DNA from: Cymbidium sinense
Lineage: Eukaryota > Streptophyta > Magnoliopsida > Asparagales > Orchidaceae
NCBI GenBank assembly: GCA_021442155.1
Contig: CM038222.1
Coordinates: 112,533,121 to 112,597,120, forward strand
Reading direction: 5' to 3'
DNA: 64,000 bases
The notes under the pieces: model-generated
Database searches by the model: none
Told to the model about the DNA's origin: nothing
Seen by the model: only the letters and a program-made list of their open reading frames with translations
Made by a program: the position numbers and the translations under genes
In this document: piece by piece, positions 24,461 to 36,308 of the stretch
Layout: each line of letters begins with the position of its first letter
Numbering within the stretch: position 1 is the first letter of the stretch

Positions 24461-24659
24461 TGGATCTTAACGTTTTATGTTTGATGCAGTATCAGAAGAT
24501 CCCTAATGTGCATTTGTTTACGGTATTCAAATGCTGTTTTTTTTTTTTTATATTTAAAATGTCTGTGATTTGCTCAGAAAATATAGTCTCTCTTTCCCTC
24601 TGTGTGTGTGTGCATGTACATGTCCACACACTCTTTCTTATCTGTTTTCTAGTTTTATA

Positions 24660-24840
24660 AGATTAAGGGTGGGTTTTGGGTGGTGGTGTGGTGTGGTGTG
24701 GTGCAAAAATGCACCTCAGGTGCCATTTGGGAAGCTGGTTCTCTTATGAAAGCTGTGGATGGCATCAGCAACCCTAGTTGGATGGCTTTATACAACCTGG
24801 GCATCACCTTCAAGCTTGTTGATGTTCCTTTCTTTTGAGT
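24660..24840. other. GGTGT repeat with two overlapping hairpins and a short open frame
   Basis: GTGTG repeats lead into GGTGCAAAAATGCACC (24,700-24,715; 6 bp stem, AAAA loop), which overlaps GCACCTCAGGTGC (24,711-24,723). The two stems share bases and cannot form together. An open frame continues to a stop near 24,838 (including GAIWEAGSLMKAVDG). It looks compositionally coding, but I recognise no family and no splice signals clearly bound it. Confidence 0.3.
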
Positions 24841-25379
24841 CCGGGCTTTTGGCTCTTATTTTTCCTTTGTTTTCTTTAGTTTTAGCTTTTTAATTTTTGG
24901 GGAGCCTCTTTTTTTAGGTTCCTTTCCTTTTGTCTGTAAGGCTGTGCTGCTATTTTGGCTCTTTTTGAGACTTATTTTGTATATCTTTTGCCCTAAATTT
25001 TTTTGGGGAGAGCATCCTAAATTTTCCCAAAAAAATGATGGAAATCTCAGATTGATCACTGTGCATACTAGCTTCTTGAAAAATGGTGACGAGACTGAGA
25101 AGGCAGCGGCACGGTTGAGATTTGGGCTTTTGCTCAATTATTTTTGTGGATATATTATATTCTTTCCCTATTCCTTGCTGGCAGCTGTCAAAATTTTCCA
25201 TTAGTGTGTTCTTGAAAAAAGCAATTGTTTAAACTTCACGTTCAATAAGCCAAAATTTGAGCAAATTTAATTGCAAATTTCCATGGACAATTCATATGCA
25301 AAGTCTCTCAACCACTAGGCTAAGGTGCATTACATCAATAAGTTAAAATTAGGAGGCTCAATATTATTATTTAAGACAT

Positions 25380-26930
25380 TTTTGTTGCAGTTTCTGTAAA
25401 ATGTCATGTTATTTGGGTAAATATCTACAAAAGCATGGCAGACGAAGGAGAAGCAGCACTCTCCCTCAACTCAGTAGTCTAGATCATCTTGTGGCTATTT
25501 TTCATGGTGTCAGTTTTGAGTCATGAACTGAAGAAGATTGAAAAAGATTTTATTAAGGTTTGAATAGTCAAGAAAATGAGCTGAAAATAATTAATCAATA
25601 TTAACTTGTATGGCAAATGAATTTCTTAATGCATTGAACATGACCTATTTATGATTGATAGACCTTTTTTTATAGCCCTACTTGAAGGGGATATGAATGT
25701 TTTTATGAAGGCAAGCGTTTATCTTACTCTTTTACTATGGGGATGTCTTAGTGTTAGTGCGTATGATGGCCGAGTATGCCTTTCTCCTCTCCCTTTAGCC
25801 TTTTATGGATTCTTGCACTACTTCCTCTTCTACCTTATGCCTGTGTATCTTTGGCTCATCCGAAGGCTGTTAAACTCTCTCTCTCTCTCTCTATATGTTT
25901 AAAGTTGCGTAATGAAAAACCAGCCTCAAAATCTGCCTAAGTGCTTTCTAAAAAATTTGCAATGAGCCTTATGCCTCATTGATGCTATATGTGGCTTATA
26001 TGTTACATGATGTGAGGCATGCCTTGTGCTTTTAGATTTAGGGATATTGTATTAAAAAAATCAATTATACGTTTTAATTATCTAAATAATATGCAAACTA
26101 TAACACACACGCAACCGATCTTGGGATAGACATTATTCAAGCATCTCTCCTCTTGTGCTTTCTCCGCTATTCATCCATAACATTGGCCATGATCACGACC
26201 ATCATTACTTGTGATGTTCTTACTTTGATATTGGATAATTGGTGAGGGAGAGAAAAACTTATTATGATAAATTTATTTTAATTTTTTATATCATTAGTTC
26301 TTTCTTCAATATCTTATATTACTTTGATCTTTGTATAGTACTTCTTACTTCATGATTTGAAATCAAGGTATTAATTTGTTATTTGATACTTTGTTCAATT
26401 TATTACTTATTATCATATTAGAATGTTAATGTGTTATATTTTAATATATAAATAGGTTAGATGTTGATATATTACTTCTTGCTTTGTATTTTCATGAGTG
26501 TATAGCTATTTTGTTTGCACAATTGTTGATTTTGAGGCTTACGCCTCAAATCAAAATCTCATCCATAACCGATTGCATAATTTTAAACTTTGTTTAATTG
26601 TATCAATTGGATTCAAATGTCATAGTTGCCACCCTTCTGGATTTAATTGGGATCAATTTTGTTTAACTGTTTTTACTCCTGCATTATTTTGGATGATTTT
26701 TATATGATCTAGGACTATAATTACATAATTATAGTGTTCTGGAACTCAATTGGCACATGAATGGTCAGTGGATTATTCTTTAGATTTAATCTATTATAAA
26801 ACTAACCCTTTTAAGTCTACAGAGATGAATAGTTTGTATAAACTTTGAGCGGAGCATCCCGCATATGCTTTCAAAAGTGTTTTTAATTGACATGGTGTTA
26901 ACTTTGAATGAAGTCATGCATCTAGGAGTT
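25380..26930. repeat. Duplicated non-coding block D, copy 2, with upstream extension
   Basis: 25,395-25,450 matches 22,040-22,110 (TAAATATCTACAAAA.GCATGGCA). 25,630-25,895 and 26,600-26,930 match 23,040-23,670. The intervening 25,900-26,600 is unique here and has no recognised content. Confidence 0.65.
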
Positions 26931-27124
26931 GTTTGGGATCAGTTATATATATTTATTTTAATTTTATTTTATCTTGTTTATATTTTGATTTGAAATAAAA
27001 CATGTTTGGTGGTGGTAATTTTTAAAAAAGTTCTAAACATTTAAAAATTTGTTTGAGTGTTTTTAAAAATATTATGATTTGTTTTTAATAAAAAACATTT
27101 AAAAATATTAAAATATATTTTTAA

Positions 27125-27640
27125 TAAATAACATAAAAATGGAAACAAAACCATAATATAAAATTGATACTAAACTGTGCTATTGTTGAGGTAAATCCAG
27201 TCACCACGAAACAACTCCTTAGAGGTAGCTATTTTAACTTTTAAGGCTTCATTAATGTGACAATGTTCATTTTTTTGGGGGCTGTGAAGCATTATTCTCC
27301 ATGGTATCATCTGAAGTTCTTTCTCCTTTTTTTGACTTCCATATGCAGCATGCACTAGTATGCAATTGTTTCTTTCTTGTAAGTAAGAATTTTTAGGGGT
27401 TAGCCATTACCCACACATGGATACCTATTTGTTTTGTATTTGGGGCATTTACATATATAGCACACAATTCTTATATGTTTACATATCTAACACCTAAACT
27501 TTCCATTTTTATGATTTGGATTTTTTAAACGGCCTGTAGTTTATCAAGCAACCGCAGCTAGCAGTAACAGGGATTCATGCATAGCTATCAGTAGAAGGCT
27601 TTTCTACTTGTCTTATTCATGGATTCCATTATTTTTTCCC
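27125..27640. repeat. Duplicated non-coding block B, copy 3
   Basis: Closest partner is 16,110-16,700, with a core variant at about 27,529. It is joined directly to block C copy 2, whereas B and C are 1.1 kb apart in the first array. Confidence 0.8.
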
Positions 27641-28620
27641 TACATATGACAGTTATCAAGATTGGTGGCATACACATGACATGCAGTAGTATGCTGTGGT
27701 CGTCTCTTTTGAGCAACATGTTCAGGTGATGACGATTTAAAATTAAGCCATTAGCTGCACATGGTTGCTATGATATATCTATATGTTTCCTATAATATGG
27801 CATGTCCGGATGGCCTGGAGCTTCTCAGGCAACCACATTTGTCATTACCATGAGAAATAAAGCGTAGTAAAGCTTATTTACTTCTGTCATGGATCCATTG
27901 TCATCTGAGCCATCTTATTCTTGTTGATTTCTTCTTCTTCCTCTTGTTCTTCTTCTTCTTCTTTCCTTTTGTGAATTTGATCCATTGATCGAGTTTGGTT
28001 TGGGAAATTAAGTTGAACAATTGCTCCTCAAACAAGTGGGTAAAAATAATTTCTATTTCCTTTAGAATGGCTTGGTTGTGAATTATGTGCTTATGTCTTT
28101 GTCATGCTAAAAACCTCGATTCTCCTTTTGTATGTATGTTGGCTCTGCTTGCTCTTTTTTATGAGGCTGCGAGCAATATGATGAAAGTTATGGAGGACAG
28201 AATACTCTCATTTGTTAACTCGTGGAGTCTAATATTTAGTGTCCGAAGGAGAACAGGCTACACAAACTTTGTTGTAGGTACTTAAGTGGTGTATCCAATA
28301 TTAACTAGTTGTTTTATTAATGGCATTTTTTGGGATTTTATTGTATTTTTAGTTGCCTTAATTTTATTTATAAAGTGGAGTGTGCCATTTTTATGTTGTA
28401 TTCAAGACAATTAGGTTCTGATGTGGAAAATATTGTTGCTGCTTTCTAAATCTGTGTGCTAGTTTCACTTTCTATGTATTGGAGAGGCATCGATGATGCT
28501 TCAAAAGGCAACTGGAGGTGTTAAATATTTATTTGCAAGATTCTGAATGATTAATGAGAACTCGCTCTTTTTATGTGGTGTTTTCCAATGATAATCTGAG
28601 CCCCTTATAATCACCATTAC
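27640..28620. repeat. Duplicated non-coding block C, copy 2
   Basis: Partner of 17,860-18,910, with a core copy at about 27,809. It is not interrupted by a LINE and lacks the 125 bp tandem duplication. It also contains a CTTCTTCTTCCTC-type microsatellite at about 27,927-27,965. Confidence 0.85.
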
Positions 28621-29930
28621 TTTTATCTTTTTTCTTCATCAATAATTGCCTTGGGGTCTGTCAGATATAATAATCCCTTGGGACCCTAACTTTGAGCAAA
28701 GTTTTGATGGCTGTTATTTATTTCTATTTACAGGCTAGAATTTATTTTTTAATTTCTGCTGTCAACAATGCAATTTCTAGGTATCATTTTCTACATACAA
28801 GGTCTCTAGATTTCTCAGTGAACTTCTCCATGATGTTAAATGCTTGCATCATCTTCTCTCTCTCTCATTCACAACATTGATTTAAGTGAGATATTGTTGG
28901 TTGACCTGTTAGCTGAGCACAATGAGACTTTTTTGTTTTTCATCAAGAATGGTCGGAAGCTTTCCATACAACCTATTCAGCCATATTAAGGGCCTTTTCT
29001 CTTGTGATCCGCTAATTTGGTGAACCCAGATTGTTTTGCGTTAACTTCCTCTGGCATCTTGTGCTAAAATTATGGTCAAGTATAGTATTAATAATATAGA
29101 TCATTTGGTTGCTTATAGATGGAAAACCCATTTTACTTGCTGTTTTTGTTCACTCATTTTGAATGTGAATGAAATCATCACTTTTGAGACATTTTGAAAC
29201 TCTTTTATGAGTTTAAAATCTCTATTTGATTTCTCTTTAGATGTCATTTGGTTGCGTGAAGTTACAAAGCCCACGTTTCCTTCAGAGTATTTCTAGGGAA
29301 TGGTTTTATTTTCAAACATAAAATAAATGAAAATAAAATGATTATTTTTTTCTTTTGTAGGAAGCATTCTTGTTACTATAATGATTAAAATTAGGTTTAC
29401 ACGTACAAGCTGCATTGATCCAACATTCTCTTGCTACAAGAGTTTTGTTGTGGTCCTTTTTTACATCATGAGAGCTTTTTTATCTTTATTTTGTTACGGG
29501 TGAGAGGGATTTGACCTTCTACCCTAAACAAAATAAGATTAGTTTTTTTTAATAAATCACATAAATGTGTTTATTTAATTCTCATCTCCATCTGTTGTGT
29601 GAATTAGCTGATCTCTTATTTAGCTTTGATACTCCTTCAGAAATTTATCTAATTGATCACAGATTTTGACGTAATTTATTACTTTTGAAGCAATCAAGTA
29701 CATTGAACCAAAGTTTTGAGGGATTAATTCAAAGGTTATTTGAGCTTCATTTTCAACAATTCATAGTCGAGACAATGATGAACTCGATGATTTGAAGATT
29801 GTCTTGTTTTTCTAGAATAGATGCGTGATGATGAGCCATGGTTGTTGATGATTATGATGATGATGGTCTCATGAGCCATGGTATTTACTTTCCTCCCTCT
29901 CCATTTGGGGTCTAAGGGAGTCGAGTTTGA
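28620..29930. other. Unassigned spacer between block C and the LINE
   Basis: Contains one short stretch (28,735-28,781) bounded by TTTACAG and a GT that could pass for a small exon, but no protein family or neighbouring exon supports it. Otherwise nothing recognisable. Confidence 0.35.
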
Positions 29931-29939
29931 GCTACTACT

Positions 29940-32875
29940 CAAGTGTTGGCTTAACAACATTGCGGTCAGTCGGATGCAAAAGTGGAGGTTGCGTTAGGTA
30001 GTCGCGTAGTAAAATTTGTCGAAATAATCATGACATGAATCCTTTAAATCATTGTGTTAATCTTAGGCGTCCCACAGGCGGCAGCGTATGAATACATGAA
30101 AATGTGCTTTGCGTGCATCGGCGTGATAAATAAGCAAGGGTTCCCACATTTTGACGGATCGGCAAAAGAAGTTAGTCCATGAAAAAAATTAGGTTAGGAT
30201 CTTGGAATATAGGTACTCTTCTGTAAATTAATGGAATTAATAGATATTATGGTTCATAGAAAGATAAATATTTTATGTGTTCAAAACTAAATGGGTTGGT
30301 GAGAAGGCCAAGGAGATTGATAGTTTAGGTTTTAAACTTTGGTATTGAGTAAAAAGTAGAAATGGTGTAGGTGTGATTATAGATAAAAGTTTGAAGGATA
30401 ATGTTATAAGTATTAATAGATGTGGAGATAGAATTATACTTTAAAGATTATTGTTGATCTTAAGATTATCAATGTTATAAGTTATCTCTCAAGTAGGTTT
30501 GGAGGTAAGCATGAAAAATTTTGGAATGAATTAGAGGATTAATACAACAAATACCTGAAGAAAAAATATTTATTGGAGGAGATTTAAATGGACATGTTGG
30601 TAGAGTAGAAGATTTTAAAAGTATTCATGGTGGTTATGGATTTGGGTAGTAATGAAGAAGGTAAAGTATATTAGATTTTCTTTACTATGATTTTAGAATT
30701 CTTATCTTTTTTTAAGAAAAGAGATGAACATATTATTACTTATAAAATGGATCTAGTAAAACACGATTGATTATTTTCGATAAGAAAAATAGATCGTTTA
30801 AATTGTAAAGATTAGGTCATCAAGTGAAATTTTAAGTATCCCATCTATTAGTTTAGATTTTAAGATGGAAAGATTGTAAGAGAAAAATAAATTAAATTAT
30901 TGTCCAGGATTAGATGGGGACACTTAAAACATGAAATAAAAATATTTTTAAAGCACTGATATTAGAATTTGGGGTGTTCATAAAAGCTAACATTATGTGA
31001 AAAAATATCAAGTGAAATTAAAGTTCTTAAAGATGTCTTGGAGAATCAAAAGGAAAAGCTTAATAAGAATAGTTGGTGGTGGAGTCGAGTGTCTGCGAAA
31101 AGATAAGAAATAAAATTGTTATAAAACTTGGTTTAGATGTAAAATTGAATTGGGAAAGATATAAAGTGGCGTAGAGATTAAGCGATATATGATCTGAAAA
31201 ATTTACTTTTAGTGATTTATACTGATAGATTAGATCTGAAGGTGAAAGATGTATGTATAAGTTAAGCCAAACAAAGAGATAGGAGAAGTAAAACATGGAT
31301 TCAAGTGAGGGTGGATGAAAATAATAAAGTCTTCTTAGAAAAGATATTGAAAATAGGTGGATGAGATATTTTGATAAATTTTTTGATGAAGGATCTGCGA
31401 TTGATTTTAGCAACCTTAATACAACAAAATAGAATTTCATTTCTATCGTCAGATTAGTAAATCGAAGTTAGTGAAGCTTTAAAGAAAATGAAATGTGGAA
31501 AAGCGAGGGGGATAATATTCCAGATGTGTGGAAATGTTTAGGAGATCGAGGAATTTCTTGGCTTACAAATCTTTTTAATGTTATTTTAAAACTAAAAGAT
31601 GTCGATGAGTGGAGAAAGAGTTTGGTTCATATTTAAGAATAAAGGTGATGCATAAGAGTGGTCAAATTATAGAGAATTAAGTTAATGTACCATACATTAA
31701 AATTATGGGAGAAAGTAATTGAGCATAGGTTACGATGTGATCTGAAGTTTCTCACAATCAGTTTGGTTTCATGCGGTAGATCTACTATGGATGCTATACA
31801 TTTGTTAAGAGGTTTAATATAGAAGCATAGAAAGTAAGAAGGATCTACATATGATATTTATTGATTTAGAAAACATGATAAAGTCTCAAGATGTTCTTTG
31901 GAGAGTTCTAGAAGCGAAAGGAGTTAATATTGGTTATATTCAAGTCATTAAGGATATATATAGTACTTGTGTCCAAACACAAGGAGGATTGACAAAATAT
32001 TTTCCTATTTTGGATTACATCAAGGATCAACATTAAGCCCTTATCTTTTACTTTAGTTATGGATGTTCTTACGAGGCATTTACAAGATGTACCTTGGTGT
32101 ATGCTTTTTCTTGATGACATTCTTCTTGTTGATAATACTAGAGAGTCCAACCGAAACTTGAATTATGGAGGTCAACTTTAGAGTCTAAAGGTTTTTAGTT
32201 TAAGTAGATCTAAAGCGAATATATGGAGTGTAATTTTAGTTGTAGAAGTTTTAGTCTAGTGTTGTGACTTTAGGTGATCATTAATAAGAGTGGCGATTTT
32301 GATATTTAGGCTCTATTGTTCAAAATGATGGTGAAATAGATGGAGATGTTATTAGTAGAATTCAAGTTGGATGGTTGAAGTGGAGGAATGCATCGGCTTT
32401 ATGTGATAAAAGTTCCACTTAAACTTAAGGAAAATTTTATAAGATGGTGGTAAGACACCTGACTTATGGTGCGAATGTTGGCCAATAAAAGAGAAGCATA
32501 AGACTAAGTTAAGTGTTATAGAGATGAGGATGCTTAGGTGGATGAGTGGCTTTACTCAGAGATAGAATGCAAAATAGTATGTTGGAAAAAGTTGGAGTAG
32601 CTCAGTGGTAGATAAGATTAGGAGAGTCGCCTTAGATGGTTTGGCCACACAGCGTCGGCCCAGTCAGATGACGATTAGGAGAGTAGATGCATTAGATTTC
32701 TTTATGTTAAGAAAGGTAGAGGTAGACCAAAAAGACTTGGTTAAGATGTATAAAAAATGATCTTAGTATCTTGAATTAGATGAGAATTTGACACATAATA
32801 GGGCACAATGGAGAAGGATTCATGTAGCCGACCCCACCTAGTGGGATTAAGGCTTGTTGTTGTTGTTGTTGTTTG
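29940..32875 (+). pseudogene. Near-complete RTE-type LINE (endonuclease + reverse transcriptase), decayed
   Basis: This is the longest LINE in the window and the reference for the other fragments. Order: 5' untranslated part (29,940-30,180), then an endonuclease that would nick target DNA, with GSWNIGTL-like start (about 30,200), GGDLNGHVGR (about 30,568-30,600) and an ITYK.GSSKT.ID segment (about 30,735-30,770). The reverse transcriptase follows: a GRSTMDAIHLLRGL block (about 31,775-31,815), MIFIDLE (31,851), GGLTKYFPI (to about 32,010), a catalytic FLDDILLVD (about 32,105-32,135) with both Asp kept, and a C-terminal YGAECWPIKEKHK segment (about 32,465-32,500). It ends GGGATTAAGGCTTG(TTG)n at 32,873. 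Many frameshifts and stops break the frame. The clade is inferred from the RT motifs and the short-repeat tail without poly(A). Confidence 0.9.
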
Positions 32876-32879
32876 TTGG

Positions 32880-33146
32880 CTTATCAACCAATGAAGTCCA
32901 ACACATGTTCATCATAAATTATAGAAAATACATGCTTCCATGCATGCATACAAATATCTATATGAATGTAAAGATATGAATATGAATGCAAACAATCTAT
33001 GAATGTGCATGCATTCATATACACATAAAGGCATAAATATATGCAATCATGCTTATATATTTATGTATTTTGAAATATAGTCAAGCTATAATTGAGCGGA
33101 AAACTATTGAACCCAAACAGTGAACTTTTTTGATTGCCTTACTCAC

Positions 33147-33150
<4 letters not shown>
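32880..33150. other. Spacer of ATGAATG/TGCATACA-type simple sequence
   Basis: Imperfect repeats of ATATGAATG and TGCATGCAT; no coding content. Confidence 0.4.

Positions 33151-33222
<72 letters not shown>
33151..33222. repeat. (CT)n-(TA)n compound microsatellite
   Basis: CT run to about 33,182, then a TA run to 33,222. Same CT-then-AT order as at 13,281-13,385. Confidence 0.95.
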
Positions 33223-33224
<2 letters not shown>

Positions 33225-33479
33225 TATCTTTCCAAATTCATTTCATATCTTCACCATTTACCATGGTGATTGCATCTTGCTGTTTTCCATGTATGGGTAG
33301 GGTATGAAGAACTGAGCGAAGTGGAGTATTATGTTTTGTTCATTGATTTTCTAATTGAGTTTGAACCTAATAGGAATATGTTTTTTTTCTTAAGTTTATT
33401 CAATTATGTAAATAAACAATATTAACAAGCATTATATGAATAAGCATCCAATGCATTTATTCACTTAGTACCCTGTGTA

Positions 33480-34065
33480 TGTCGGTTTCTCCGGCAATGG
33501 CAAGGCATGAATGCATCATGGATGGCCTGAAGAGGCAACCAATTCTACCAACTACTTTTGGAACTTTTCAAAGCTTAAGATGAAGTATCGGAGTGGATGT
33601 TTGTTTTTTATTTCCTCTGATTTTCAAGCTTTTATTTGATTGTAGGTCCTACTATTTTTCAGCTTTCTGGAAATTTTTCTATGATGCATCAGAAGATCTT
33701 ATTTCACCATTGAATCTCTTTCTTTATTTATTTCAGTGCTAGTGATCTCTAAGTTCTTTTTTTTTTAATTCGCCCATGTTCTATTTACTTTTTTATTATA
33801 ATAACAATTGGTAAGGATGAATTAAGAATTTATAATATTAGAGGAATGATTGGAATGACATTAATTGATGATGAGGTAATTGAAATAGGCTCAAGTGATT
33901 TGGTCTTGTACAATTAATGTTAGAAAGTACACTCGTTTTATTCAAACAAACGCTTAGATATTAACAGAGAACTGCTGGAGCGATGCTGCCATTACTACAT
34001 TTGTAATGGTCCAAGTTTGGTTATCTTTCTCTCTCTTTTATTTTTATTTTTATTTTTATTTATTT
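33480..34065. repeat. Diverged block A relative
   Basis: Carries a shortened core (GGATGGCCTGAAGAGGCAACCA, about 33,521) and a terminal GCTGCCATTACTACATTTGTAA, parallel to 21,565-21,590. It is more diverged than the copies at 11.5 and 20.9 kb. Confidence 0.55.
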
Positions 34066-34071
34066 ATTATT

Positions 34072-34475
34072 GAAAGATGATGGTAAGACCTACAATGACT
34101 TATGGTGCAGAATGTTGGCCAATAAAAGAGAAGCATAAGACTACGTTAAGTGTTACAGAGATGAGAATGCTCAGGTGAATGAGTGACTTTACTCTTACAG
34201 ATAGAATGCAAAATGAGTATGGTAAAAGTTGGAGTATTGGTGATAAGATTAGGAGAGTCGCCAGATGGTTTAGCATAAATCGGGGTCATAGATTAGGAGA
34301 GTAGATGTATTAGATTTCTTTATGTTAAGAAAGGTAGAGGTAGAATATAAAAGACTTGGTTAAGATGTATAAAAATTATCTTAGTATATTTGAATTAAAT
34401 GATAATTTAACATAATATATGTGATAGGCAGAAGGATTCATATACCTCCTATGGGATTAAGCATTGTTGTTGTAT
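34072..34475 (+). pseudogene. RTE-type LINE 3' end
   Basis: Matches 32,445-32,870 (GACTTATGGTGCAGAATGTT, AAGAAAGGTAGAGGTAGA) and ends ATGGGATTAAGCATTGTTGTTG. It encodes only the last part of the LINE protein and is 5' truncated, as is usual for LINE copies. Confidence 0.85.
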
Positions 34476-34479
34476 TATT

Positions 34480-35080
34480 GAAAGAACTCCAAGTTTGATT
34501 TTGGGAGCTTATGTGATTGCAGGTTGATGTTTGACATTTGGTCCGCTGCTGATATATTCCTGTAAAATCTATATCTCTATCTGAACTTTGGAAAGCTTTA
34601 AACAACTGAGTTCGATTTTGTGCACTGTTCATGACTCGTCCGAGAATGGCAGAAGCTGGTGGCTCTAATGCCAAGATATGTATCAAATATTTTGAACCAA
34701 AGCGAAGTAAAAAACTTCTTTTACTGCATAGCGAAGGCTTCTTGTCGAAGCGCTGCATGCGGGACTCCGTCAAACGCTTTTCCATTGTATACTAACTATT
34801 TCTTCCATATTTTAGGGCTATTCATTTCCTCAAACTTTTCTTCTAATACGATTATTTGGACCAGATCTTTGTTACTGTCTCCTTTTCAAATATGGTCAGC
34901 TATTTTTCTCCACATATGCGTGCAAGAATGTTGCCTTTATTGTCATCTTCCTCATAAAACAGCGCACAAATTCAATTTATGAAAATTCAGTAGGCAAGAA
35001 TGTTGCTTACTTTGACTAAATTTTGATAAGAATAGCTTAATTTTTAAACAGTTAAAGATATCTAAGGATTCTTTTTAGTC
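34480..35080. other. Unassigned spacer
   Basis: Moderately AT-rich; a 107-codon frame at 34,659-34,982 shows no recognisable family. Nothing else seen. Confidence 0.35.
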
Positions 35081-35082
35081 GT

Positions 35083-35525
35083 AAATCAAGCTCAAAAGGT
35101 ATATTTGAAAATATTGAGATATTTATTGAATGATTAGATGATTTTTAAATTTAGTATGTTTATAATTGAATCGAGTTATTCAATGAGATGAATTAAATGA
35201 GTTTAAGAATACTCGAATTAGAAGTTATTAAGGTATTTAAATTATCAAAAAATTATTTAGGATTAAGAGGATCATTATGGATTATTTGATAGTGTCATGA
35301 GTTTAAATCAAGCTTAAAAATATATTTACAAATTTTGAGACATTTAATTAGATGATTAGATAATTTTTAAATTTAATATGTTTATAATTGAATTGGGCTA
35401 TTTGCTGAGATGAATTAAACAAGTTTAAGAACATTCAAATTAGAAGTTGTTAAGGTATTTATATTATCAAAAAATTATGTAGGATTAAGAGAATTAATAT
35501 GAATTATTTGATTGTGTTTTATTAT
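35083..35525. repeat. ~220 bp tandem duplication upstream of the PR-5 gene
   Basis: Two adjacent units start at TAAATCAAG (35,082 and 35,303) and share GATGATTTTTAAATTTA-type, TATGTTTATAATTGAAT and TTATCAAAAAATTAT.TAGGA segments. No coding capacity. Confidence 0.85.
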
Positions 35526-35539
35526 TTTAATTATAATCA

Positions 35540-36060
35540 TTAAATATTTCTCAAAATTATATAAATAAGATTTAATAATTCTCATCATGAAAAAAAAAAA
35601 GTTTTGAAAAGAACGGAGAGTTTGAAGTCAATCATCATCATGAGTATTAATGATCATCGTCTATCATCATTGTTGGTCATTCCTAATATTCGTTATAGCT
35701 CATGATGTTTTTGTAAGGTTACACCCAATTTCTTAATATTAAATCAATATTTAAAAAAAAAGATTTATATATAGATCATACATTTTTTATGTATTTATAT
35801 CTTTAATATTTACGTATGTAATAAAAATTATATTTATTTTTTTAAAAAAATAATAATAGTGATATTTTTGATGTGATGTTAAAAATTTGTATTGTATATA
35901 TGATTATTAGAATTTAGGTATTTGATATGTAAATATATAAGAATTATATGATATATATACAGCTATTTAAAATTAGAAGTGATTTAATTAACTAAAGTAC
36001 ATACAAGTATAGAATGTTAGGCTCATCATTCTTGGCTCAAATTCAAATTGTGTAGAATTT
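35540..36060. other. AT-rich spacer
   Basis: Contains a CATCATCAT tract near 35,630-35,670 and A/T homopolymers; no gene or element recognised. Confidence 0.4.
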
Positions 36061-36076
36061 AACTAAACCTTTATTG

Positions 36077-36082
36077 AGTCAA
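36077..36082 (-). promoter_or_regulatory. W-box hexamer upstream of the PR-5 gene
   Basis: AGTCAA on the plus strand is TTGACT on the minus strand, the W-box core bound by WRKY factors in many defence genes. It lies about 230 bp upstream of the start codon. One hexamer is weak evidence on its own. Confidence 0.3.
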
Positions 36083-36247
36083 ATGACTTCTTTAGCAAGA
36101 AGTAATATAAAAAGTTAAGCGTGAACCTCATAGTAATTAAAACTTGGAAGCAGTTCGGAGGCGGTTGCAAGCTTGCAGCATGCTAACGAAAATTTTGGAC
36201 GCACTCCTCCACTTCACCGTCTCTCCATCCACACCCATACCCCCAAT

Positions 36248-36254
36248 TATAAAA
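36248..36254 (+). promoter_or_regulatory. TATA box of the PR-5 gene
   Basis: TATAAAA placed 55 bp before the ATG, in C/A-rich sequence with ACTCCACTAACC near the expected transcript start, giving a leader of roughly 30 nt. Confidence 0.65.
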
Positions 36255-36308
36255 CCTTCGCCACTTAACCCATAACCAACTCCACTAACCAGAGACGAAG
36301 AACAAAAC

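Noticed and set aside
28735..28781. Mini-exon bounded by TTTACAG and GTATCA
   Set aside because: No neighbouring exon and no recognisable protein; such pairs are frequent by chance in T-rich plant DNA.
31060..31440. 126-codon minus-strand open frame
   Set aside because: Antisense shadow of the plus-strand LINE body.
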